DNA of 64,000 nucleotides. It comes from Denitrobaculum sp965225735 (lineage in GTDB: Bacteria > Pseudomonadota > Alphaproteobacteria > Kiloniellales > Kiloniellaceae). Where the stretch lies: NCBI GenBank assembly GCA_965225735.1, contig CBDDBN010000030.1, forward strand, positions 1,306,390 to 1,370,389, given 5' to 3'. Under the pieces are notes generated by a model. It saw nothing but the letters and a program-made list of their open reading frames with translations. It searched no databases and had not been told where the DNA came from. This document shows, one piece after another, positions 29,674 to 39,535 of this stretch (positions are counted from its first letter, which is position 1; each line of letters opens with the position of its first letter). The position numbers were made by a program, and so were the translations under genes.

Positions 29674-30570
29674 ATGGCTGAACGCGAGATAATCGTACTC
29701 GGCGGAACCGGATTTCTCGGACGGCGGGTGGTCAGCAAGTTGCAGGCGCATGGACATCGCGTTGCGGTTGGAACGCGGTTTCCTGAAAAGATCGCTCAGC
29801 TTTCTCAGAATTGGCAGCCTGTGGTCCGCCCGTTTCAAGTCGAGCTTTCGGATCATGAGGCTTTGGGCCGGGCCCTCCGCGGCGCCGGGGCGGTGATCAA
29901 TTGCATCGGCCTTTATGTCGAAACATCCAGAGACAGCTTCCAGCAGGTGCACGTGGAGGCGGTGCGCAGCATTGCGGAGTTCGTGAAGGCGAATGGGGAT
30001 TGTCGTTTGATCCACATGTCCGGGATCGGGGTTTCCCGGGTATCCCCTTCAGCCTATGTCCGCGCCCGGGCCGAGGGCGAGGAGGCGCTGTGGAGTATCT
30101 TTCCGGACGCAACCATCCTGCGTCCGAGTGTCATGTTCAGCCGGGACGGAGCTTTTTTCGGCGATCTCGATGCGATCCTCGGCCGGCTTCCCGTCGTGCC
30201 GCTTTTCGGCGACGGTGGCACGCGGCTTCAGCCCGTCTACGTTGGCGACGTCGCGGACGCTGTGTGCCGTGTCCTCGAACAGGATGCTGCAACCGGCGCA
30301 GTCTTCGAGCTCGGCGGACCGGAGGTATTCACATACCGTGAGATTCTGACGAGGCTTGCTGCGCGCGCGGGCCGGCGCCGGCTGTTTCTGCCGCTGCCAT
30401 TCCCGGCCTGGCGCGTTCTCGCTGTTCTGGCAAGTCTACTCCCCAAGCCACCTCTGACCCCTGCGCAGATTGCCTTGATGGAGAGGGATAATATCCTTGG
30501 CGATGACGTTGCGACCTTTGCCGATCTATCGATTACGCCGCGCGCGGCCAGTGCGATGAATCTGGTCTGA
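29674..30570 (+). CDS. NDUFA9-like NAD(P)-binding protein (complex I accessory family, atypical SDR)
   Basis: A 298-residue Rossmann-fold protein. N-terminal LGGTGFLGRRVV is the nucleotide loop, followed by GAGAVINCIGLY, where a classical SDR has its active-site Ser/Tyr region, then HMSGIGV and ILRPSVMFSRDGAF. The pattern matches the complex I NDUFA9 subunit family found in Alphaproteobacteria, related to NmrA-type proteins. It stands alone, away from any nuo genes, 110 bp after folC. It may be an assembly or structural factor of NADH dehydrogenase or a reductase; the function is inferred from family only. Confidence 0.85.
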   Translation: MAEREIIVLGGTGFLGRRVVSKLQAHGHRVAVGTRFPEKIAQLSQNWQPVVRPFQVELSDHEALGRALRGAGAVINCIGLYVETSRDSFQQVHVEAVRSIAEFVKANGDCRLIHMSGIGVSRVSPSAYVRARAEGEEALWSIFPDATILRPSVMFSRDGAFFGDLDAILGRLPVVPLFGDGGTRLQPVYVGDVADAVCRVLEQDAATGAVFELGGPEVFTYREILTRLAARAGRRRLFLPLPFPAWRVLAVLASLLPKPPLTPAQIALMERDNILGDDVATFADLSITPRAASAMNLV

Positions 30571-30669
30571 CTAAAAGCATGACTTAAGCGACAGATGTCG
30601 CTGCGGTCAGGGCGGCGTTGGGCGCGCGCCGATCCATGGCCAAGAGGGGGGGAGGCTATGGCGTTCCAA

Positions 30670-31353
30670 CTACATATCCAGCGCCGGAACGGTTTTGTCT
30701 TTCTGGTGTTTTTCCCAATCCTCGATCAGGTCATCACCACGGCCTCGAAAGTCCTCAGACAACAGCTTGTAGCTCATCACACGATCTAACCTGAAGTGTC
30801 GAAGATCCTGACGTAGCTCGCACCAGGCTACGATCATCGCGGCGTCGAGATAGTAGATGAGGACGAGCGGCCAGATCACTCGCTCGGTTTCGCGTTGTTC
30901 GACATCGAGGTAGATGATCCACAGCTTCGTCTCGTTTCGGATCGCTTTGCGCAGATCTGAGAGCTCCACGTTGGGTACAGATTCCATGCCCCAAGGCGAC
31001 GTGACGAGCTTGCGGGTTCCCGGCGCCGTGTCATGCAGTTTCCGTGAGGCACGTTTGGCTGCCCGCCACAAACCCAGATCACCCGTTCGCGCGACCAAGC
31101 TGAGGCCCACTGAAATTGCCTCTGCTTCTTCGACGTCGAAATTGATCGGAGGCAGATCGTATCCCTTGCGCATGACATAGCCCACGCCAGGCTCGCCCAG
31201 AATGGGGGTTTGCATCGCTTGAAGGCTGGCGATATCGCGATAGACAGTCCGTATCGAGACCTCGAGCGTGCTGGCGATGTCGCGGGCTAATACCGGTCCC
31301 TTTGCCGAGCGAAGCAGCTGTATCACCTCAAAGAGTCGCGCTGCTTTGGACAT
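30670..31353 (-). CDS. HTH_11/WYL-domain transcriptional regulator (YafY type)
   Basis: About 227 residues from ATG 31353, where CGGAGG sits 6 nt upstream; the frame extends 9 codons further. The N-terminal winged helix has LARDIASTLEVSIRTVYRDIASLQ, typical of the YafY/DeoR-like group, and the C-terminal half is a WYL ligand-sensing domain (LWIIYLDVEQRETERVIWPLVLIYY, then LRHFRLDRVMS). The divergent EamA transporter starts about 120 bp away and is the likely target. Effector unknown. Confidence 0.88.
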   Translation of the reverse strand: MSKAARLFEVIQLLRSAKGPVLARDIASTLEVSIRTVYRDIASLQAMQTPILGEPGVGYVMRKGYDLPPINFDVEEAEAISVGLSLVARTGDLGLWRAAKRASRKLHDTAPGTRKLVTSPWGMESVPNVELSDLRKAIRNETKLWIIYLDVEQRETERVIWPLVLIYYLDAAMIVAWCELRQDLRHFRLDRVMSYKLLSEDFRGRGDDLIEDWEKHQKDKTVPALDM

Positions 31354-31470
31354 GGCCGGCCTCCGTTCTTGTTTGGGCATATATCAAATCACTACTGCCA
31401 TCTATGTGTCAGTAGTGATCCGCTAGTGTTGCCTGAACGCAAGCATCAAGGGTGGGGTTGGAAAGAATCG

Positions 31471-32355
31471 ATGGCAGCTCCGGTCACAGGAAACCAAATC
31501 GGGCGGGGAACAGCATATGTGATCATCGCAGCGCTGCTTTTTGCCTTAGCGCCCGCCGTCGCGAGGTTTGCGGCCGACGAGTTAAATGTATTGATACTGG
31601 TGTTTTGGACAAACCTCTGGATGTTCGTCCTTATGTGCGGATGGGCCGCGTTTCGTCTTCCGGCCGGCGGTCTCCGCACCGGCAAGCTGGCGAAGCACTT
31701 TCTCAGATCGATCTTCACCTATGGTGCGATCGTCGCCTACTTTTTTGCGGTGGTACATATCCCTTTTGCGAATGCTGTGATCTTGCAATCCATGGGGCCT
31801 CTGTTCGTCCCAATTCTTGCCCTGCTTGTTTTCCGCAGACTCTCGGACCGGTTTGTTTGGTTGGGTGTTTTCACCAGCTTCGTTGGCGTGTTGCTGATCG
31901 TGCGGCCCGACCATGTGGGCATTTCCATCGGCGAGATATCCGCTTTGCTTGCGGCTCTCGGCGGAGCGGCGGCTGCGCTTGTTATCTGGTCTCTCGGAAC
32001 GACGGAGCCACCCGATCGACAAATGTTTTACTTCTCATTCTTCGCGCTTTTGCTGTCCAGCCTTACGCTCCCTTGGGCATGGCAATGGCCCTCGCTCAAT
32101 CAGCAGATACAGATCATTTCCATCGCCCTTTTCACTCTTGTCGGGCAGTTCTTCTACGCAAAGGCATTCGCCGTGGCGCCGGGCGACAAGGTGAACACCT
32201 GGATTTACATGTCACTCGTGTTTGCATCGATTATCGGATACCTGTTGTGGGAAGAGCCCATTCTTGCCGGCACGATTGCAGGCGCTGTTCTTGTCGTCGG
32301 AGGGGCATATCTGGCGACGAAAGAGCGCGACAAGAAACGGCCGCAACCGGGCTAG
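31471..32355 (+). CDS. EamA/DMT family transporter
   Basis: About 294 residues from ATG 31471 (the frame extends to 31369 but the first helix starts soon after this ATG). Ten transmembrane helices in two EamA repeats: GRGTAYVIIAALLFALAPAVARF opens repeat 1, and repeat 2 begins near GEISALLAALGGAAAALVIWSL. The block FTYGAIVAYFFAVVHIPFANAVILQSMGPLFVPIL is typical of S-adenosylmethionine and drug/metabolite exporters of this superfamily. Divergent WYL regulator suggests control. Substrate unknown. Confidence 0.88.
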   Translation: MAAPVTGNQIGRGTAYVIIAALLFALAPAVARFAADELNVLILVFWTNLWMFVLMCGWAAFRLPAGGLRTGKLAKHFLRSIFTYGAIVAYFFAVVHIPFANAVILQSMGPLFVPILALLVFRRLSDRFVWLGVFTSFVGVLLIVRPDHVGISIGEISALLAALGGAAAALVIWSLGTTEPPDRQMFYFSFFALLLSSLTLPWAWQWPSLNQQIQIISIALFTLVGQFFYAKAFAVAPGDKVNTWIYMSLVFASIIGYLLWEEPILAGTIAGAVLVVGGAYLATKERDKKRPQPG

Positions 32356-32441
32356 GTCTTTTGGTGCGCAATATGCCTCTCCCTTTCAGAACCCCGTCCT
32401 GGAGAGGCCGCCAAGCTGATAATGCCTGTCTTCAAACACGA

Positions 32442-32475
32442 AAAGCACCTCTGCCCTGCTGGGCGGAGGTGCTTT
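32442..32475. terminator. Bidirectional terminator between the EamA gene and trxA
   Basis: Stem AAAGCACCTC/GAGGTGCTTT continued by GCCC/GGGC around loop TGCT, with one unpaired base on each side. The A-run on one side and T-run on the other allow use in both directions. It lies between two converging genes. Confidence 0.8.
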
Positions 32476-32502
32476 CTATCTCGGAACCGGGTGAGGTGAG
32501 GC

Positions 32503-32823
32503 TTAGATGACCTCTTCAACCCATTCGATGAGCTGGTTCTTCGCGACCATGCCGATCTTGGTGGCGGAAACCTGACCGTCTTTGAACAGCATCAGCGTCG
32601 GAATGCCGCGTACGCCGTATTTCTGCGGCGTCATCGGGTTGTCGTCGATGTTCATCTTGGCGACAGTCAGCCGACCGTCCATTTCCTGAGCGATCTCTTC
32701 GAGCGACGGCGCGATCATCTTGCAGGGGCCGCACCATTCGGCCCAGAAATCGACCAGAACGGGTCCGTCCGCCTTGATAACGTCGTTTTCGAAGGAGGAG
32801 TCACTGACGGAACTGGTGCTCAT
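32503..32823 (-). CDS. trxA: Thioredoxin
   Basis: A 106-residue thioredoxin with the redox motif WCGPCK at about residues 30-35, the cis-proline region (IPTLMLF) and DFWAEWCGPCKMIAP in full. It reduces protein disulfides in the cytoplasm. It lies downstream of addA on the same strand, 92 bp away. Confidence 0.97.
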   Translation of the reverse strand: MSTSSVSDSSFENDVIKADGPVLVDFWAEWCGPCKMIAPSLEEIAQEMDGRLTVAKMNIDDNPMTPQKYGVRGIPTLMLFKDGQVSATKIGMVAKNQLIEWVEEVI

Positions 32824-32915
32824 TGTAACCTCTATGGCCTGTTGTGGGGCTGCAGACCCAAAAAGGATCCGCGGCGCTTACATGAAAGGAATGTAGGGAG
32901 CGTGGGGGCGCGTCG

Positions 32916-35900
32916 TCAAGGCGCGTGATCCGCAAGCAGAGCATCGCTGAGATGCATCAAACGCGGACCGTCGGTCCAGAGCAGAAGCGTCTCGATTTGC
33001 CGTCCTGGATAGACCTGTCGAAGCACAGCGCGATAAGATGCCATTTGTTTCAAATAGATAACGGGCACTGCCGCCGGATCGCGCGGGGCCGGCCGGTTGG
33101 TTTTGTAGTCGATGATCCAGATTTTATCTTCACCGACCAAAAGACGGTCAACCTGGCCTGAAATCACCTCTGCATCGCGCATACGGTCCGTTTCTTGGCC
33201 TTTCGGAATAACGCCGACAATCGGCACTTCGGCCTGGCTGCCGGGGCCGAAGAGGGCTCCAAAACGGGAATCTTCAATGACCGCAAGGGTTTCGCCGAGG
33301 ATCTCTGCTTGCTGTTCGGCGGTAAGGCCGTGTAGGGGCCGGGAGAGAAAGCGCTGCCCGGCGTCTGCGCGTTGCTCCGCCGCCAGTTCCGGCAGGGTCT
33401 GAAGCAGGCGGTGAATCAGGCGTCCGCGCCGAAAACGCTGACCCTGATCGCCGCCGAGAGGGGAGCGCACGGCCGGCTCGGGGCTGGAAGGCCGCGAGGG
33501 CGCCAGAGGCCTCGGCGGCGAGGGTTCTGCTGGCGGTTTCGCCCTGGCCCAGACCGGCAGGCGGGCGAGGTCGCGTTGCAGTTCTGGCAGTCTCTCTTTC
33601 GCTTCGGGGACCGCCGTCTGCGGACTGGTCATGCGCCAGCCTGTCCCGGCCCAGCCGTCAGCGATGACCTCGGAGAAATCGTATTCGATCTCCTCGGCCA
33701 TAGGTGCAATTCCTGCTTGGACCAGATTGTACCAGCAGTCGTCGGGTGGCGTTCGCCGTTTGTCGTTCCAACCGCAGAGCAGCAGCCGGTCTTCGGCGCG
33801 GGTCATAGCGACATAGAGCAGCCGTTTGTACTCCCGTATGTTGGCCTGCGCGATAGCACGGCGGGCAGCCGATTCGGCCAGGCCGGCATAGTCTTGACCC
33901 AGCGACCAGATCGGCAGGTCTCCTGCCGTTTTCAGCCAGATCAGACCTCGGTGAGGAAGCGGCCCTTGCAGTGTGTCGGGCAGAAACACCACGGGCGCCT
34001 GCAGACCCTTGGATCCGTGGACCGTCATGACGCGCACGGCGCCGCCGCCATGCTCCATGTCGCGCTTGATTTCCTGTTCGCCCCGCTCCAGCCAGTGCAG
34101 AAAGCCTTCCAGTGTCGGCGTTTGCTCCCGTTCGTAGCCGAGTGCCAGGTTGAGAAACTCGTCGATTGGATCGTTAGCGTCAGGCCCCAGCCTGGCGACG
34201 AGCGCTTCACGTCCGCCTCTGGGTCCCAGAATCTCGGCGAAGAGCTCGAAGGGGCGCACGCTTTCGGCGAAGCTCAGCAGTGTGGCGAAGGTCTCCCAGG
34301 CGGCGCGAAACGCGAGCTGCTCATCCGCGCGCCGCTGCAGCTCGCGCCAGAGCGACTCTGAACGCTCTTGCGCCAGATCGAAGAGTTGATCCTCCGTCAG
34401 GCCGATCAATGGGCCTTTGAGAACTGTGGCGAAGGTCAGGTCATCGTCCGGCAGAAGAAGTGCCCGGCCCAGCGCGACCAGATCCATGACGGCAAGCTGG
34501 TCGGTGAGAACCATGCGGTCGACGCCGGCCACCGGCACCTGAAGTGTCTTGAGTTCGCGGACCAATTCCTCGACGAAGTCGTTGCGCCGGCGCACCAGAA
34601 CCAACAGATCGCCCGGCGTCATGCGCCGGTTCTTGGAGGCAAGCCAGGCTTCCGGGTCGCTGCTTCCCTTTTTCGACAGAGTCCAGTGGTGGATCTTCTT
34701 CGCGATTAGACGTGCGAGCCTTGCTCGCGGTGAGTCGATCCGGCGCGCGGTGACGGGCAGTTCCCAGGGTTCGGGCGCTTCCTCGTCCTGGGGATCGACG
34801 GGCGGCCAGACCTCAACAACACCGCCTTGGCCGAGCCGGGCCGGCAGATGTTCGATGAGATCCTCGCCGAACCGCACACCGTCGGCGGCTTCCGGCTGCG
34901 CGAAGACCTCATCCACCGAGGCGAGCACGGCGGAGGTGGAGCGGAAAGAGACCGCCATATCGATCTCCTCCCAGGTCTGTTCTGCGGCGCGCACCCGTTC
35001 GGCGAAGTAGCCGCGCATAGCCTCAAAGGCTGCCGGGTCGGCACGCTGAAAGCTGTAGATAGACTGTTTGGCATCGCCGACAACAAAGAGGGTCCGGCGG
35101 TCTTCCCGGGCGCTTTCGCCGGCGAAGAACTCGTCGGCGAGGGATTGGATGACCGACCATTGATCCGGGTTCGTGTCCTGAGCCTCATCCACCAGAATAT
35201 GGTCGAGGCCGCCGTCCAGCTTGAATAGGACCCAAGGCGCGATATCTGGGCGTTGCAGGAGGTCTCGGGTCCGGAAGATCAGATCGTCGTAATCCAAAAG
35301 TGCCCGGTTGGCCTTGAGGCTTTCGTAACGCCCGAGTATCTCGGCGCCCAAGCGCAACAAGGCTACGGACTTACGGGCGATTGCGATCGCATCCAGGCGC
35401 TTTTGCAGTTCAAGAACGCGTCCAGCCTCGACTTCAAGAACCGGCAGGGCGCTGGGAACCGCCTCAGCGGCCGACTTGGTGAGCAGACGCTTCGAGATTT
35501 CCCGCTTCTTGGTCGTAAAGATCGAAGCATAGCCGTCGAAGCCAGCCATCCGATCCGCTAGGTCGCTCGCCAGCCAGGTTGCCAGGACCTCACCCTTGGC
35601 GACGTCCGTCTTGGAGCCTGCGGAAAAGGCGTCGCAGGCCAGGCGCAGGCCGATGAGATCCAAAGCCGGATCGCTTAAACCTCTTTCCAGGAGCTCTTCC
35701 GCGCTTTCATCCCGGGTCACTTCAAGACTAGCATAGATCGCACTGACGAGACCCTCGAGCCCGCCATGACGCTGCAGCGATTGGCGAAGCCGGCCGCGCG
35801 CGATGATCAATTCGGCGATCAGATCGCTGAAGCCCTGTTCCTGGGCGTGGGTGGCGACTTCGATCAAGGCCTGTCCGAGCGCACTCTCGGGATCCCGCCC

Positions 35901-36437
35901 GGCCTTCGCGAGAATGCTCTCGCGCGCTTGCAGCAGCAACTCTTCCGCGGAGCGGTCGTCGAGCACTTGGAAGTGCGGGGCAACTCCCGCTTCCAGCGGA
36001 AAGCGGCCGAGCAGCGACTGGCAGAAAGAGTGGATGGTCAGGATCTTCATCCCGCCGGGTGCGTCGAGCACACTGGCAAAGAGCTGCCGCGCCATCTCGA
36101 TCAATACAGTGTCGGGGGTTTTCCCTGTCAGCGACTCCAGTTCGGCGACAAGGGACCCATCTTCCAAAGTCGCCCAGCGGGCCAGACGCTGCGCCAGGCG
36201 GTTCGACATCTCGGCGGCGGCGGCCTTGGTGAAGGTCAAACAGAGAATACGTGGCGGCGCTGTTCCCTCGAGCAGCAGGCTCAAGACCCGGTCGGTCAAG
36301 ACCTTCGTCTTGCCGGTTCCTGCAGAAGCGGCGACCCATACCGAAGCCTCGGGGGAGGCCGCTCGGCGCTGCGCCTGGGACGCTTCCCGCTTGATGGCTT
36401 CGCTATGACGTGTGACGTCATCGACGACTGTCGTCAT
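32916..36437 (-). CDS. addA: Double-strand-break repair helicase-nuclease AddA
   Basis: A 1173-residue UvrD-type helicase with a C-terminal nuclease. Walker A is ASAGTGKTKVL near residue 39; later LTFTKAAAAEMSNRL (motif Ia), ILVDEAQDTNP (motif II), VGDAKQSIYSFQRAD (motif III) and VMTVHGSKGLQAPVV (motif V). The PD-(D/E)XK nuclease near the C-terminus ends in IWIIDYKTNRP. With AddB it resects double-strand ends up to Chi-like sites for recombination. Its start overlaps the addB stop by 4 bp. Typical length for alphaproteobacterial AddA. Confidence 0.97.
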   Translation of the reverse strand: MTTVVDDVTRHSEAIKREASQAQRRAASPEASVWVAASAGTGKTKVLTDRVLSLLLEGTAPPRILCLTFTKAAAAEMSNRLAQRLARWATLEDGSLVAELESLTGKTPDTVLIEMARQLFASVLDAPGGMKILTIHSFCQSLLGRFPLEAGVAPHFQVLDDRSAEELLLQARESILAKAGRDPESALGQALIEVATHAQEQGFSDLIAELIIARGRLRQSLQRHGGLEGLVSAIYASLEVTRDESAEELLERGLSDPALDLIGLRLACDAFSAGSKTDVAKGEVLATWLASDLADRMAGFDGYASIFTTKKREISKRLLTKSAAEAVPSALPVLEVEAGRVLELQKRLDAIAIARKSVALLRLGAEILGRYESLKANRALLDYDDLIFRTRDLLQRPDIAPWVLFKLDGGLDHILVDEAQDTNPDQWSVIQSLADEFFAGESAREDRRTLFVVGDAKQSIYSFQRADPAAFEAMRGYFAERVRAAEQTWEEIDMAVSFRSTSAVLASVDEVFAQPEAADGVRFGEDLIEHLPARLGQGGVVEVWPPVDPQDEEAPEPWELPVTARRIDSPRARLARLIAKKIHHWTLSKKGSSDPEAWLASKNRRMTPGDLLVLVRRRNDFVEELVRELKTLQVPVAGVDRMVLTDQLAVMDLVALGRALLLPDDDLTFATVLKGPLIGLTEDQLFDLAQERSESLWRELQRRADEQLAFRAAWETFATLLSFAESVRPFELFAEILGPRGGREALVARLGPDANDPIDEFLNLALGYEREQTPTLEGFLHWLERGEQEIKRDMEHGGGAVRVMTVHGSKGLQAPVVFLPDTLQGPLPHRGLIWLKTAGDLPIWSLGQDYAGLAESAARRAIAQANIREYKRLLYVAMTRAEDRLLLCGWNDKRRTPPDDCWYNLVQAGIAPMAEEIEYDFSEVIADGWAGTGWRMTSPQTAVPEAKERLPELQRDLARLPVWARAKPPAEPSPPRPLAPSRPSSPEPAVRSPLGGDQGQRFRRGRLIHRLLQTLPELAAEQRADAGQRFLSRPLHGLTAEQQAEILGETLAVIEDSRFGALFGPGSQAEVPIVGVIPKGQETDRMRDAEVISGQVDRLLVGEDKIWIIDYKTNRPAPRDPAAVPVIYLKQMASYRAVLRQVYPGRQIETLLLWTDGPRLMHLSDALLADHAP

Positions 36438-39400
36438 TCGCCACCGCCTTCACCCGCCGACCATTCCTTGATGCGGGCCAGGTGGGCGTAGTCGTTAAAG
36501 CGCAGGCGGCGGTCGTGGCGCGGTTGCGCGGGGTAAGGCGTGTCGGGCTGATCGTAACGGTCAATGAGGGCTTGAAGGCCGGCAAGCGCGTCGTCGGCCA
36601 GTTTTCTGGCGGACTGTTTCAAGGGCTTCCGTTCGCCAGCGGTGGTCCCGCCGGTCAGTCGCCAATAGCCCAGGTGACTCACCTCGCCGCGCCAGTCGTC
36701 GAAGGCACCGGCATTGAACATCGCCGCTTCGAGAGGAAGCTGGGGCGCGTAACCCATCTCGACTTCCGGGTCGGTCGGAATGCGGCCCGTCTTATAGTCG
36801 AGAATTGCGAAGCTGCCGTCGCGCAGTTCATCGATTCGATCGGCCTTGGCCGTCAGCTCGAATGGACCTGCCGGTGCGTTCAAAACCAGCCGGCCACCTT
36901 GTTCCGCATGGGACTGGCGCGTTTCTTCCCGCCAGCTTTGTTCGGCGGTCGCGAACCAGGCGGCGATCCGCTGAAAACGGGGCCACCAAAAGGCGCGCAG
37001 CCCGGGCCGCACGGCGGCCTGGTCGAATATCTCATGCCCGATCTCCAGAAGTTTTGCCTCAGGGTCGGCGGGCAGTCCGCCTGGGTGGGCTTTGAGAAAG
37101 CGTTCCAGGATTTCGTGGATTAAGGTGCCCTTTTCCGCGCCGCCGGGATCGGCATCGATCGGATCTAACGGCCGCAGCCTCAGGATCTCGCGCGCATAGA
37201 GTGCGTAGGGATCGCGCCGCCAGGTCTCGATGCGGGTCACGGACAGGCGGCGCGGACGCGCCTTAACCGGCGGTTTCGGTGCTGGTGGTTTGCCGCGCAG
37301 TGAGCGTCCCGGCTTGTCCAGCATTTGCGCCCAAGCGAGCCAGTCCGGTGCCTCGCTTATCAAGGCGTCGCTCAAATCAAGACCCTGCAGCAAGGCATCC
37401 AGTCGCAGCAGCCAGCGGGACGGCACGGTGGGTGTTCCCTCAACTCTGGTGGCGCGGGTGATATAGACCCGCGGCGCGGCCACGGCTTGGGCGAAGTCGT
37501 GCGCCGAAAGACCGATCCGGCGCTCCGGCGATGGCAGATCGAAGTCGGCGCGCATGGGGCGGCTGAGCCAGGGCCCGGAATCCACTTCGATGGGCCAGGT
37601 GCCTTCATTGAGTCCACCCAGAATCATGACGTCCGGATGCTGCAACCTCGCTTCCAGCGGCCCCAGGATTGAAAGGCGCGGATGATTGTTGAAGGACTGC
37701 CGGACCACACGCCCTTCCAGAAGGCTGTTCAGCAGCGCCGGATAACGCCGGCCCGATAAACCGCTCAGACTGGAAGAGGCGTCGCGCAATTCATCGACGA
37801 AGCTGGCGAGCGCGGTTCCGGCATCGCCCAGCCAGATGCGCTCCGCGCCGCTTTCGCGGTCGCTTGCGGCCAGCGCCTCCATAAAGGCGATATGACTATC
37901 GATGATCTCGGCAAAGCTGCTTTGCGGATCTTCCAGGTTTTGTGCGAAGGCGGCAGCGGTCTCGGCGAGCCACTCTGCGAACCCGCGACCCTCTGCCTTG
38001 GCTTCTTCAATTGCGGGAACCTCGTCGCCTTCGGCGAGACTGGCAAGCAAGCCTTCAAAGCCTGCCGCGGGGCGGACGCCGCGCCACACCAGCCGTTCCA
38101 TCTTGTGCAGCAGAGCCAGGTAGTCTGGCCGAGGGCGCGCGCCGGAAGCGAGCGGATGTTTCAGCGCCGCGAGGGCGGCGAGCGGTTCAAGGCTGCCGGC
38201 GATCATCTCAGCCGTCAGGCAGAAAAAACTGCCAGGCGCCGTGCTTGCCAGCGGCTGTCCCGCGGAATCGTCGACACTCAGACCCCAACGGCCCAGCTCA
38301 GACGCGACCCTTCGGGCCAAGGCCCGGTCCGGTGTGACCAAGGCTGCCCGCTGACCGTCTTCTTCGAGGGTTTCACGCATCAAAAGAGCAATGACCAAGG
38401 CTTCCTCCGAGGCGCCCGGACAGTCAATGCGCTGTAGCGGTTCGAGAGCGGCGCGAACCTCAGCCGCGTCGAGGCCCGCGAGCGTTTCTCGCCATTGTGG
38501 GGTGGCCGCCGCCGGCAGCAGGGCGGTGGCCAGGATCTCGGCACGCTTTTGGGTCTTCGGGTCCTCTTCGTCTCCGTCCTTCTGGCGGTGCCAGATGCCA
38601 ACCTCGTTGCGATCCACCTCGAGCTGCGAGAGCAGATTGTTCAGACCGAACTGCGGGTGGCTCGGATCTTCACCGATTGCGGTCCAGACGGTTTCCGACG
38701 CCGTCAGGTCCGTGCCGGGCAAGACGACGTAGCCCTCCGGCAGTCTTGAGACCACTTTAATCAGCGCGGCCGTGGCCGGGATCGAGCCGGTGGAGCCCGC
38801 AACGATAATTGGATCTTCGGGCGGTGTTTGCTGCCAGGCTTCCGCCTGGGCTTCGAGCAGAAGCCGGCGACGTTCGGCGAGGCCGACACAGCCCTGTTCC
38901 GCCTGAATGGCAGGCCACTGCAGCGAGAGGATTTCCAGAAAGGTGAGCGTGATCTTCCAGTGCTCGGCATACTTTTCCGGCACCAGCTCTTTCAGGTCTT
39001 TCAGATCCAGACCCTCGGTCTCAACCTGGTCCAGCAGTCTGGCGAGCTCAGCCGCCAGGCGAACCGCCTGATCCTCGCTGGGGGCTTCCACGCCGTCGTC
39101 TGTCGCGGTCGCTTCACCCCACTTCATAATCAGGCGCGCCAGCAGCAGTTGCCGGCGCAGCGGTGGGATTGCTGGGGGAATTTCGGTGTCCGCGGTGGGG
39201 TCGGCAATCACCTCACCGCTGGTCAGTTCCAGCTCGTCGGCATCCAGATCGCCCAGTGGTAAAAGGCGTGGTAAAAGGAGCGCGCGCGCGTCGGATACAC
39301 GGAGGAAGGCCTCCTGCAGGACCCGGCAGGCCCGGCGGTTGGGGAGCAGGATCCGCACCTTGGCGAGGGTGAGAGGCTCGTGGCCCCAGCGCTCGATCAC

Positions 39401-39475
39401 ACCGGCGGCCAGGGCGTCGGCAAAGGCGCTGCCCGCGGGAATGTTGAGGACCTTTGGCTTGTCCTCCTCGCTCAT
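36434..39475 (-). CDS. addB: Double-strand-break repair protein AddB
   Basis: A 1013-residue partner of AddA. The N-terminal region has the helicase-like fold without a recognisable Walker A, as in alphaproteobacterial AddB, and the C-terminal PD-(D/E)XK nuclease has the FAILDYKTGRIP block; HEILERFL lies before it. The two nuclease sites of AddAB cut the two strands. The stop overlaps addA. About 60 bp separate it from the murU-like gene upstream. Confidence 0.95.
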   Translation of the reverse strand: MSEEDKPKVLNIPAGSAFADALAAGVIERWGHEPLTLAKVRILLPNRRACRVLQEAFLRVSDARALLLPRLLPLGDLDADELELTSGEVIADPTADTEIPPAIPPLRRQLLLARLIMKWGEATATDDGVEAPSEDQAVRLAAELARLLDQVETEGLDLKDLKELVPEKYAEHWKITLTFLEILSLQWPAIQAEQGCVGLAERRRLLLEAQAEAWQQTPPEDPIIVAGSTGSIPATAALIKVVSRLPEGYVVLPGTDLTASETVWTAIGEDPSHPQFGLNNLLSQLEVDRNEVGIWHRQKDGDEEDPKTQKRAEILATALLPAAATPQWRETLAGLDAAEVRAALEPLQRIDCPGASEEALVIALLMRETLEEDGQRAALVTPDRALARRVASELGRWGLSVDDSAGQPLASTAPGSFFCLTAEMIAGSLEPLAALAALKHPLASGARPRPDYLALLHKMERLVWRGVRPAAGFEGLLASLAEGDEVPAIEEAKAEGRGFAEWLAETAAAFAQNLEDPQSSFAEIIDSHIAFMEALAASDRESGAERIWLGDAGTALASFVDELRDASSSLSGLSGRRYPALLNSLLEGRVVRQSFNNHPRLSILGPLEARLQHPDVMILGGLNEGTWPIEVDSGPWLSRPMRADFDLPSPERRIGLSAHDFAQAVAAPRVYITRATRVEGTPTVPSRWLLRLDALLQGLDLSDALISEAPDWLAWAQMLDKPGRSLRGKPPAPKPPVKARPRRLSVTRIETWRRDPYALYAREILRLRPLDPIDADPGGAEKGTLIHEILERFLKAHPGGLPADPEAKLLEIGHEIFDQAAVRPGLRAFWWPRFQRIAAWFATAEQSWREETRQSHAEQGGRLVLNAPAGPFELTAKADRIDELRDGSFAILDYKTGRIPTDPEVEMGYAPQLPLEAAMFNAGAFDDWRGEVSHLGYWRLTGGTTAGERKPLKQSARKLADDALAGLQALIDRYDQPDTPYPAQPRHDRRLRFNDYAHLARIKEWSAGEGGGE

Positions 39476-39535
39476 TGCCTTAGCTGGCGCGTCCAGGTTG
39501 TTATGCTCCGCCTCATCGCCGGATCCTCATGGGCG

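Noticed and set aside
31452..32510. 352-codon frame overlapping the EamA transporter
   Set aside because: Out-of-frame shadow with Arg/Cys-rich composition; it even runs through the terminator.
33372..34361. Plus-strand frame of 329 codons opposite addA
   Set aside because: Antisense shadow of a conserved long gene; no start signal.
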